Shown piece by piece: positions 33,201 to 45,200 of a stretch of DNA of 64,000 nucleotides. Under the pieces are notes generated by a model. It saw nothing but the letters and a program-made list of their open reading frames with translations. It searched no databases and was not told the origin of the DNA. Positions within the stretch are counted from its first letter, which is position 1. Each line of letters starts with the position of its first letter. Origin of the DNA: Acanthaster planci (taxonomy: Eukaryota > Echinodermata > Asteroidea > Valvatida > Acanthasteridae); the NCBI RefSeq assembly GCF_001949145.1, contig NW_019091380.1:435084-499083 (forward strand), in the 5' to 3' direction. The position numbers and the translations under genes are program-made.

Positions 33201-36200
33201 ACCTGTAATGTAAGATGACCAATGAAAAGTTGGACTGGAAACCTGTCATATCATAGATGCGTATCAACCGTGTACATGTAGTTCTCTGATTAGCTCAGGT
33301 CTGAAGTATGTGCACACATAAATATTTAAATGAGTTGACAAAGCCGCCGTACCAGAGATCAGGAACAGTAATGTAATACATCAGTCATTGTACATGTATC
33401 TGATAGACAGTAGATTAAGACTACTGCCTCCTCCGAGTTACATCACTGATTCTCCCCCTCTCTGTTTTAAGGGTACACAGCACCATCTGTAGTGCATGCA
33501 TAAAGCCATTAGAAATAATAAATATATCCCATGTGAAGAATTTACTTGGGATGCCATTTGTACAGTTGAGATACATGTACATGTATGTGCATGCAAGATT
33601 TTGCATCAGAGAAGCGCACATTGCACAGGTACATGTATGCTACGTTATATTTACAGTACATGGACATGTACGTGGACATGTTCATATGCATGTGCCCCAT
33701 AGTATATGCCATTGTCACACATACAGTACTTAGGATTCAGTTGCTGTATATTTATGTACTCAGCATGGGTAAACTCAGATAGAGGCACAAGGTCCCTTGA
33801 ATTTAGTGTAGTCTCCTTCGGCATTGAGCACTTAGCAATCTCTTTAAAACTGACCATCTGTTTATGTTGTATGATAGCTCCAGTGTACATATTTATGAGA
33901 CACGTTCATACCTTAAGTGTGCCGGTAGGTGCATCATGCATCATACATGTACATGTATTTCAACATGATAATTGGTTATTGATTAAAAATATTTTGGCAG
34001 ACATTTCTAGATACATCCAAAAAAGTACATACTAGGATGTGTAGTTTCCGCACACACATGTACATGTACAAATACAGTACGTGTAGTTTGTGCATGTGCA
34101 TGTAAATATCCACTTCATGCCAGATAACGTCTAAACATGCAGGGATTTCCCATTGTGCAGTTATGAGCAGGCAGTCAGTAGTTAAGAAAATTAAGTTTGC
34201 CTCATTGGGTCCGTTGGCTGTGTCCACAAAGTTTATTACTCCTCAATTCATACAACCTTTTTTCCAGATTAACTACTACAAAAGCAATTTGATTTCTTAA
34301 TCAACTTATATTTACTTTTCGGTCATGAAGGCCCACCCTCTAGAAAATAATGGAGCTTTCTAAATGTGGATAATATTTCGACTTGTATTTACTTTTCGGT
34401 TATGAAGGCCCACCCTCCAGAAAATAATGGAGCTTTCTAAATGCCGATTATATTTTCATCACCCTCATTGCTCTGAATTAATTAAGCCTGCTGTTTCCAA
34501 CAGTATCTTAACACTAGTATGTTACAGAGGTACATTTACTGGAGGCATTTCCATTTTGTTTTCTTTTTTGTTCTTCCAAAAAGAGGAAGATAATAATAGA
34601 CCTTATTTACAGGGAAGCCAGTTTTATCTGGCTCCCTGAATCTATCATATTTAATCTAATCTGTTAAATGGGGTGGTGCCAGACTATTTGAGTTTCCAAC
34701 CTCACTTTTTAAAATTTGCCTTAAAAAACTGTGTATAATTTATCACATTCTAAACAAAAACTGGCTGAAAATTGTATTAAAATTTTATTTCATGACAGCT
34801 GACACACGAATACAGTCTATTGACATGTTATACTTCAGTGCATCCAACAGTGATATCCAATACTTAGTGTTAAAGATACTGACAATATTACATATAATGT
34901 TTGCCAGCAGTAGCTGTAATTGGTTTTGGGTTTAGAAAATAACAGAAGTAGTGATTGTCAGACAGTCAAGTTACGTATCTTGGTGCATTAAGAACTTCAA
35001 GCTTCTGTAGACTATTCTTTTTACTGATTGGAAATTTAACACTTCTTCTCCATCAGCTATTTGGATGCAAAGACTTGTGGCTGACAGCAAAATGTAAAAA
35101 GGCCAAGATCAAAATATCACAGGAAAAAAAAGCAATCGAATGATTAAGACCTTCATTTTTGTCATATATTGAATCAGTGCATGTAAATATCATGGCACCA
35201 TAAAGAAGTGAATATTTAACCCTAACCCCTGAAGGGTTACTGGCCCTAACCTTCCCCATTCACACAAAGTTAAAGGCTGTCGGACTTTGTTTTTCTGAGG
35301 TATGCCAAACCCAATGCAAAAGCCAGCTGTTTGGGGCCTACCAGACCTACATGTATCCCCACAGAATTAAACACTTTACTACTGTTTAATTCTGTGTGGT
35401 TGGGGAAGGTTAGGGTTGAACTAGTTTTCACACCTTACATGTAGACTGTGCAGAGCTTGTACCATATGGTAATCGGTGTGTTTGTCAGCTTTGACTATTC
35501 TCATACAATCTAATGCAAAGGAGGAGTCAATCTTAATCATGAAGGGATTAGCACGTCCGTACAGCTTAATTAATAATTGTAGTGTTGCAAATGCCCTGCT
35601 TTTGATTGAAATTTGCATTGAAGGGAAGGGTATGAACATTTGTTTTTCAATCCAACTTTGCTCCACCAACATACACGTACATGTACATGTAGAGATTCTG
35701 GTGCTGTGTACTCAGAGTTTGTGGGGGAAATACACATACAGAACTTGGCCAGGAGGGAACACAAACCCCCAAATCTGACACTTGCTGGGGTAGAAACTGA
35801 GCTTGATTTGGGAAATTGATTTGAGCCTGACACGCATGCTGCTAGTCTACTCCTCTAGGGTGTATATTTGCAACCTGCAGCCTGTACATTCGTATGATCT
35901 GGTTACATTATGTGAACTGAAAGTAGTGTGATGCTGTACAGTTGTACATGTAAGTGTTAGCATATACTCTTGTTTTCACCAATGAGGGCGTGCTTGTGCA
36001 CAGTCTGCAGCCATAGATGGATTTGTGACACTGCTAACTGCTGTACGTGTGATAATTTAACCCTAACTCCCCAGAGTGATTTACGAGGGACCATATCCAT
36101 GTGCACAAATTCCAACACCATATGGTAAACTCTGAACAAAACCTGTGGGACTCTGTTTATTTTGGGTATGCCTGAACCCATGTGAAAGCACTTAGCAGTT

Positions 36201-39200
36201 TAGGGGCACAGTACCCAGTGCTACAAATTCACACACTTTACTGGTGTTCAATTCTGTGTGGTTAGGGAAGGTTAGGGTTAAAGAAGAAAACTAAGTGAAT
36301 CTTCAGCAACCTCATGATTGTGCATTATGCACAGTGCAACTAGTGGGAGATAGTGGGAATGTACAGAGAGAAAGACTGTCTCGAAGTCCACCCTGTCTTG
36401 AAGCACCCCCTCACTGGCAAAGAGGAGACAGGCCGGTGGGAATCATTTATGTACGCCAGATGCTCGACTGTACATTTGTCAGTACATCCCTTGCCAAGCA
36501 CGCACCGACCCTGTACACTCGTGTTGTGTGTTCCCGCCCAAAGACCAATGTGTTAAAATCTGCCCTCTCTTATTGCTGCTCAAAGCAGACAGAGCGGATA
36601 AATCAAGTACATTACATGATTTACAAATGTACATTCCCCCCTGTGCATGGTTATCTTCCATGGTAAGCTTTCCCCGTGGTAAGCACTAAGCATTGTATTC
36701 TTGTGGAATATGTTTGGGGATTTCATACCACAATGCCGCATGTGCATGTAGGCATATGCTAATCCTGTGTGTGTGAGTTTGTTTCTGTATTCAGTTGAGG
36801 ACCTTGAACAATAGAGGACAATAAGGTCCCCGATTGACAGAGGGTCCCCGATTGACAACTACAAAACATAGTCTTCTAAAAAAGTTAAGTACAAACAAAG
36901 AGGAACAACAGGGGGTCCCCAGTTGCAGGCAAATATACACTTGGATGTGTGTGTGTGTGTGTTATGATATCATAAATGTAGATACACTTATGCAAATGAA
37001 CTGATTTATTTTCATAACAGATGTTGGCCACAGGATTTCGGCTGTTTCTTTAAGCTGAGAATGAACTTTTTTTTCCAAATCCATAGAAAAACGAGAAGCC
37101 TTCTCAAAAGAATTTTTCTGAACATTTTCTTAGCTGTTACATGTAAAGAGAGAAAATTTTAATTTAATTTTAATTTAACCTCTTATAATGAGGACTTTGA
37201 ACATTGTTCTAAACCAGCGTCTCCCCACATCCACAGCAGATAGTCAACTTTTTGTGTTAAACTTGTTAAAAGGATTTGGAGGATTGAGGAAGGAAAAGTT
37301 GGAAGCCACGTACGAATTTTACATTGACCTGACCACGTGATACTGCCAAGGTGTTCTAGCATGTTCTGTTGATTCATCAGTGTCCAAGAGTTTTAGACAC
37401 GAGTTGAAGTTATACATGTAGCATTGGTGATGTGTTTCTTCTCTGCTTTTTTGTGTCAGATGAAACTGGTAACTTTTCCAAAGCGACGGTGGTGAAAGCT
37501 TCAAATGACAAGAACACAGTGGTGAGTCCAAGAGCAGGATAAATGAAAGGGTCATTTTTCTGTGCCACTCCTGGCCTGTTTCCGAAGCCCGATCACCATT
37601 TGAGCAATTCAAAGGTCATTGTGCCTGATTGGCTTATCGTGCCCTGCCCATCTGTATTGTCAGACAAGCTTTAGTGATTTCAAAGGTTCAAAGGTCATTT
37701 CTGATCTGTCCAGTTCCCTCCAATCTTTGCAAGTGATTATTGCTTAGCTAGAAAAGTGCAACATGGTTCTGTCTTGTTGTGATGTTTTGATGGAATGTGC
37801 TCTTCTGTACTTCCTTTAACCCAACCCCCCAGGCTCCTGCAATAGAAAGCACACTTGAGCCTCACAGAATCAAACAGGTTCATGTACTTGTCTATGTACT
37901 TGCACATGCAGGTCACTGTACCAAACCTACCAAACTCCAACAGAATGAGCCCGTTGGAGTTTGAGTGATATGGTATGGATGGGTCTATGCAGTATAGGAT
38001 GACTTGCACTGAACAGTACCAAACCTGTACCAAAATCAAGCATACATGTAGTCAAACAGTGGGTACAGCAAGCCAGACACTGCGCACAGTGACTCCTGTG
38101 TGTTCCAACTCACACAGAATCCAACAGCATCTCCCTGGGCCTTTCATCCCAAGTCTCACAAAAGTCAACAACAAGTTCCTCAGGTACAGTACCAAACCTG
38201 CCAAAACCTCACAAAACCTGCTGTTGGAGTGTGGCAGGTTTGGGGTACATGTAGTTAGGGTTAAAGGGTTAGAAATTTAAATATTTCAACAGTGTCATTT
38301 TTTTGTTTGTGGTTCCGAGACTTGAAATGGCAATCAAAATGTAATTTTAAAGTTAGCGTCTGAGATGGTAGACAAGATGCAGTTGAAAAATTTTCCAGAA
38401 ATCCAGATTCCCCACCCCTTTGAGAAAAAGTAGATAAGTGGAGAGAGAAACATCTCTTTTAAAAGTGACAAGAAGATTACAGACTCCTTCGTGCTGTCTT
38501 GTTACTTGTGATTACCATTGAGCTTAGCTTCCTTGAAAATGCAAGCATTTTTACATTTGCACCTGTTCACTTTAAGTAAAGGCAGGTATCAAATGCGAAA
38601 AATGGGGGGAAAAAATACAAAGTTGCATTTTGATCTGTCCATGCAGGCGAGCGACTTCAATGATCTCACCAGCTGGCCTTCCTTGGGTGGCGGTCCACAA
38701 GCCAAGCGAGAGGTAAGGCAGTAGAGATGGATGGAGGGTCCTTTCCTCATGTGCAGAATGACAGATTTTTGGGGCAGTGTAGCTCTTTTAAAGTACTGGT
38801 GGTTGGGTTCGGCCTTATTTCCTACAAAATCAAAATCTGCCAGTTTTTGAAGGTTGTGGGAGGTTTGGGGCTAACGAGCACAGACAGAGATAAACAATCC
38901 AATGGTTTTGATTCCCTTCTGCAGATGCCTGTATCTCCAAGGGCAAAGGAGTCCACCAAAAGTGATCCCTCCCCTAAAAAGGACAGCCCCGCAGCCAAGA
39001 AAGAGCCTCCCCAAAAGAAGGAGACGGCTGCCTCCGCCAAGGGCCGAGACAGCAAGAAATCCCCCGCCCAGGAGGCACGGGCTGCCAGAACACCAAAGGA
39101 GGACAACAAGCCAGTGGCAGCGTTTTCCAAGGCCTCTGAGTCACGGTCATCAGAGAAACGGGACAAGGACAAGGACAAGAAGAAAGGTAAGACAGTGCGG

Positions 39201-42200
39201 ACTGGTTGCAGAGATTGTAGAATAGAACAGTATCCGCTCCGAACGGAACAAAAGAGGGCGTGGGGTTTTTTTGGCACTCACCGCATAGGCGCGCTATGAG
39301 GTGCGCAAGTATATGCATGTTGGACGCGGAGCACGCCGAGTACGTGTAACTAATTTATTTTGGCCTGTATGGTCTTTGCGTCCACCAGAATGCACACAAG
39401 ACCCGCTGGTAACCACCTGTCTTTCTTTTGCCGATTGGGGGGTGCACTTCAGCTCGGGGCGGATACCTGCCACCCATTTCTGTCTATCATGAACTGTTCC
39501 GATATTTAAGTTCACAGACTGCAAAAAAACTGGAACATTCAAATTTTGATAAAAAGGAAAAAGTCATGGCAAGAGACTTGTTTCTCATGCATACATGTGT
39601 AAAGATTAACATGTAGATACACGTAGCTTCTCTCACATTTGGGTCATTCCATGAGGTTGGGGGTTAATTTGTGACAGTGTCCATTGTTACGTGCGTTCTG
39701 TAACTGCTACATGTATTTCCCTGCATGTGGATTCCAAATTGACACTGTTATACATGTTCATCTTGCAAGGCTGAATACAGAGTTGTGTGTTGTTTTGTTG
39801 AGTAAGTGACCTACTCTACAGGTCATGAACAGGTAGTAAATGTTACCCAAGTAACAAGGACACCGTCACAAATTGTGCCCCAACCTCATAGAATGACCCA
39901 TTTCTGCTTTTTTTGCTCTTGACTTGTAGAGTAGGTGTCCCGATTTTCGAATTTATTTTATAATGTTGACAAGTGTGGGACAGGCTTGTGCAGGATTTTT
40001 TTTGTAACAATCCTATGTGGTAACCAATTATTAGTTACGCTGTAACCGAGGATTAGCAGGCCTAAATATGAAATGAACATCAAGAGGTATTGTTTGAGCA
40101 TTGTGGCTGTGGCTAACATTAACACATCCACTTATGGAAGTCGCAGCCTTGTGGCCGTTGCCACTTCTCATAGACACTCGGCTTACTGCAGGCCCCAGCT
40201 AGATAATTTGGTAGCTGTCTAAATATTGCTTTGACTCTGTGTAGGAACAGTAGACAATGCTTTGTGATTTATGAAGAGAGTTCTGGTGTGGGTGGTCCAA
40301 CGTGTCCGTGCACTGGTTTCCACGCATACTTCGTTGAATGCACCTGGCCTGGTTCCATCGGAGTGTGTACACAACCATCTGTTTCTTTTGATCAGCCGCC
40401 GAACTCGTGCCATTTGAGTTTCAACCGCGCTGGTATCTCTCATTGCTTAGAGGAGACCCTACTTACACTTAGGTACCATCCTTATTGATTTCATAGTTTA
40501 AACTCAAAAGAGTGAAACAAAAGGAACTTAGCGACTGAAGATGGGCAGCGGAGGCGTTAGTGGACAAGAACATCATCGCTTAGGGAGCCCTGAAGTTGAG
40601 GAGTCAGTGCTGCAGCCGAACCCCCGAACCGAACCAAAAATCGTCGAACATAGCACTTTCAAACCCAACCGAACTGAACTGGTCAGTTTGGATGTTCGGC
40701 TTTAATATGGCATGATATTGATAGCGCACAGAATGCGATAGAAAAGCAAACACAACCAAAATGGATAACGAGTTGTGCTGCTCCGCCACTCAGCACATTT
40801 GTGTGTATACATATACTATAAATGTACTGTACATGTACCGGTACATGTACATACATGTACAGTAAACTCACGAAGGCCCCGCATTGCGTAATAGTTGTAA
40901 AAAGTAAGTGGTTAGAATTCACTAATAATCAACCAAGAACATGCAACATATGGCATTTCCGCTGCACAACAATTCTAAGTTCTCACTACATCCAATTGTG
41001 CTTATGTATATTCAAATTTAGCATTATGTTTGCCACTCTCCGATAACCACGTCCTTACTCATAGTTGGCCATGCAAAATGAATTTTGATTGGATGCTGAT
41101 CACAGTCAGGCTCATGCTTGATTGAAGTAACTCTGGAAGGAAAACTGATTTTGCCAGGCGGACCGTGCCGTTGCAGTGCTCCAGCACAAGACAAGATTTG
41201 GTTCGCATGGTGGCCCAACTTGCCTTAAGTTGATCTTGTGTGATCGTAGTCGTAATATGAATATGTTGTTATGGAATTTTGCCAGATCTCGAAGTTGTTT
41301 GCAAATAACAAAATGCCATTATCCATTCGAAAAAGACTGATGGAAAATTGCCCCTTTTACCACACGGGCGCCATCCTGGGAAAGAATGCTGACTGGTTAG
41401 GCAGTTGAATCTGTTTCGTAAAAAATAACCAAAACTCAATTCGCTTCAAATCTAATTTGCTCTTGTCTCCTGTAAAGGAGATACGTGTAACTCCCGTTTG
41501 AGCATGCTGCTTTTTTCTGTTTTTACATATCCTACGATCGTTTTGTTGAGTCAAGCGTGGTCCAAACATGATTGCTTTTGGTTGGCAAAACACGGTCGGA
41601 AACTGTCACACCTCCAACAGTAACTGTCTGTGAAATTTTAACTCCTAAACAAACTTTGGGGAAACAGTTTAGACAAAAATTATGTTGACATTGAAGTTGA
41701 TCATTGGCGGGGATAAAGAGGAGATTCATTGCTACACATGGAAGTATGATGTACAGCATGTTTGTTAATAGCATGCTCTTTGACGTCTCAATGTGCATTA
41801 TGTGTACGTGTCTGAACCTGAACCGAACTGAAGTTCGGCAAAAAATTTCCGAACTGTGTCCAAACCGAACCGAAACTTGGCACCTACTTGCAGTATTATG
41901 AGGAATGCAAGCAATGTGGCAGTAGATTGTTTAACCCTAACTGCCCAAGGGTTGCTGGACCTAACCTTCCCCATTCGCACAAAGTTAAACACCCATATGC
42001 ACAGAGGCTGTTGGACTTAGTTTTTCTGAGGTATGCCCAACCCAATGCAAAAGCCAGCTGTTTTGGGCCTACCAGACCTATCCCCACAGAATTAAACACT
42101 TTACTACTGTTTAATTCTGTGTGGTGGGGGAAGGTTAGGGTTAATGCTGTTAAAAATGAGAGATTTCAAGATGCAAATTTTAGTGAGAGGCCAGTAGCTG

Positions 42201-45200
42201 AACTGATGTTGTCATTTAAGATACTGCATCGCATGGCAATTCTGAAAGGTAGAGGTGCAGTAATCTGCATGCAGTCAGAAATGCTATACCTATCTTCATT
42301 TCCCAATGAATGCCACACCTCCAGATAATGAAAAGGTCTGCTTTGGAATTCTCACTTACCAACATTATATTTCCCCCTCCAGACACCTGTTCAAAACTGA
42401 TAACTTAAGTTCAGCCACATTCGTATTGCATTAACAGGTGGCTATTGTAGAATTGCACAAATGTCTGTGTACATGTACTTTTACTTGCATGACCGAACAT
42501 CCAACCCAAAGACACCCAATACCTCTCCTGCCATACAATCTGGATCTTTTCTTTGTAATTTAGGTTGTATATCTATCAATGGGGGGTTGGTTAATGTAAC
42601 AACGGGTTTGTTTCAGGGCAATTGCTATAACTCCAGTGTTGAAAAATCGGTATTTATTGTACTTTAATCTGAAGCCTTGTTTACTAAGAAATACGGAATG
42701 GGCCAAAGATACTTCCTGGAAACCACTGTCCAATCAGCACCAAGTAATTTCAACCTGAATTTTTTTCCTGCGTTTTCTCTTTTATGGCCTGTGCTTATTT
42801 GTGACTATAGTTTGTGAAGTTTGAAACTTGTGGTGTTTCACTTGAATGGATTCACAAATGAAAAATGGAACTGTCAAAGGTGAAAGTGGTGGAACTTCAG
42901 CCTTTACACAACATCAAATTTCTCTGTGAAATAGAAATGACATCCATCAGACAAATGCTTGATTGTGAGGACGATGCAAATGTCCAATTTTACAAATCAG
43001 GCAGTTGAATTACAGGTAATTGCCATGCAGCCGTCTAAAATTAAACAAGGAAATTAAAGATTCACGAGAAGTTGTAAATCTGTATGCCTGTTAAGATGAT
43101 GGTTTGGTTCATGGGAATTGTACCATATGTTAAATACAACAGCCACCCTTTTGCACAAAAATATCTTCTATCAGCTTTCAGTTACCAAATTTCACCCTGA
43201 TAAAAAATTCATTATCAAGTAATATATTAGCAAATAATATCTTGGAAAAATACCTGACATAAGAATAGCTTATGGACGGGTAGTGGTTTCCTTTTTTTTC
43301 TGCAATGACACATACATGTATAACTACAAGTATTTATCTGTACTTATCTCAGGTCATATATCATATTACTCAGTATCCGTAAAAGAGTCTGTTGGTGAAG
43401 ACACGATCTCCATGTACATGTACTTATGCATGTACACTGTACATAAACCACAGCCCTCAGTCTACAGCCATGCCTGTGCCACTCCAGCGGTTCCCCGAAT
43501 ATTGCGCAATACCCACTCACACCGGCCACGGTGCTCTGTGCAGTCACATGGCCAACATGGCACATAGCCAACCACGTTTCCATGTTGCCAGTCACGGACA
43601 GTGCTTTTCAGCGTGTCTTTTATCCAAAGGGGCAACTAGTTCACTGTGACGTGCATGTGCAACATATGTGGCATGCATATGGCTCGTGTGTGATTGTGAA
43701 CCATTGTGTGGTACAACTGTGTCAGCCCTTTTGCCATCAGGACAGGGAGATTTACATGTACATTCACAGAGACTGGAAGCACCGGGTTATTTGGTGTTGA
43801 AACCTGGGGTGAATGTCGAATATAAACTTCAGAAACTCAAACCTATTATTAACTTTAGTGACCTTTTGGCAAGCCAGGTGTAATAAAACATTTCAACAGA
43901 CTCCATATGAATTGCTGTGCTACTTGCTATACATTGTACACGTACAGTTCAGGACAATTTACAAGAACATTACTGTATAACTGTGATGTCATTTATCAGT
44001 GGTAGAGCACACATCAAACTGACCACTTTAAAGATACATTTTTTTCATTGAGGAGGAATTCTAAACATTGAAAGGATAGGTAAATTTCAAACTCAAAAAC
44101 AAATCAGGTTCATACAAGTTAGCTGTTAACATAAATTAAAGGCAACTCTGCTTGTCTGTCAGTAGAGTATCACCCTCCGTGGAATTTGGACTGAGTGCAC
44201 AGTCCCTTTAAAATCAAATTAGCTATGCATTGATCTGCATGTGTTGGTAGACGTGTACAAATTCCAGGCTTGATTTTGTGGCAGACTTCACATGTAATCT
44301 GCACACCACTACAGCGTACATGTACCTGCAGACTGGGCCTAAAGGAGAGGCATACTGAACAAAATGCTGGTCAGATAGGCACGCACAGACGACGCTTGAA
44401 CTGGTGGCGACAGGAAACCAAAGCAAAAAAAAACAGATGACGATCGGCAAAATGTGAGTGGGAACCTTCCACGTGGATTGACCTTCGTCGGAAAATGAGG
44501 AATTAATTGTGTGCACTCGGCTTTCCACAATATGGTTCAATATGCTGTCTCCATGTGACACGGTGTGTACATGTGCGTGGAGCGACGCCGCACTCTGGCC
44601 CCGTCAAATGTCGCTTGCTGAAGACATGGGTTCCAGAATCTGAATCGCTGCAGCTTTACACATAGATTTTACGCACAGAATTTCCAAGAAGATTTGCCCA
44701 ATATTTGTCACCGTTCATTTTTTTTTTTCAACCAATCAATATCATGGCACAAGTGGGGGTTGTCTCCACTCCAACTGCTGCGAAGAAATCAGCCGGTGAG
44801 TATGCTATTAAAATTGTTAGATTTTAGACGCATTCCAATTTTTAACATATGTAAGCATCTGGAAGAAAAACAGACTAGTAAAATAAAGTGAAAGTCAACT
44901 TTTCTCTTAAAAAAATTAATGTTTGAAATGCATATTGTCTGCTCACACCGTCACCTGAGCAGTATGTGGTATATTTCTGCTCTGCCAGTTAATGCTGGCT
45001 GTTGGACACCAGCTTATTTTTCAGTGACTTTTGCTAGTGCTATCTTACCAGCCCTCAATCTTGTGAATCAGATGTGTTTCCATGGCTGGTACAGGTGTCA
45101 CGTTGGCCATCTGTTAATTGTTATTTGACATTTTCAGTGACATCAGGTTCTGAGCTGAAGACAGTTTTTCCACAACTTCATATTTCGTGACGGTATACTT

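Larger units (their letters stand above)
30240..37459. other. LARP1 intron 1
   Basis: This 7.2-kb intron has no further coding exon I can support. It contains many TACATGTA-type palindromes (dense at 33570-34090), a 77-bp tandem duplication at 34311 and two MITEs. Confidence 0.6.

Noticed and set aside
33496-33782. Several overlapping ORFs rich in Met, Tyr, Val and His
   Set aside because: They are translations of ACATGTAC-type repeats and have low-complexity peptide sequence.
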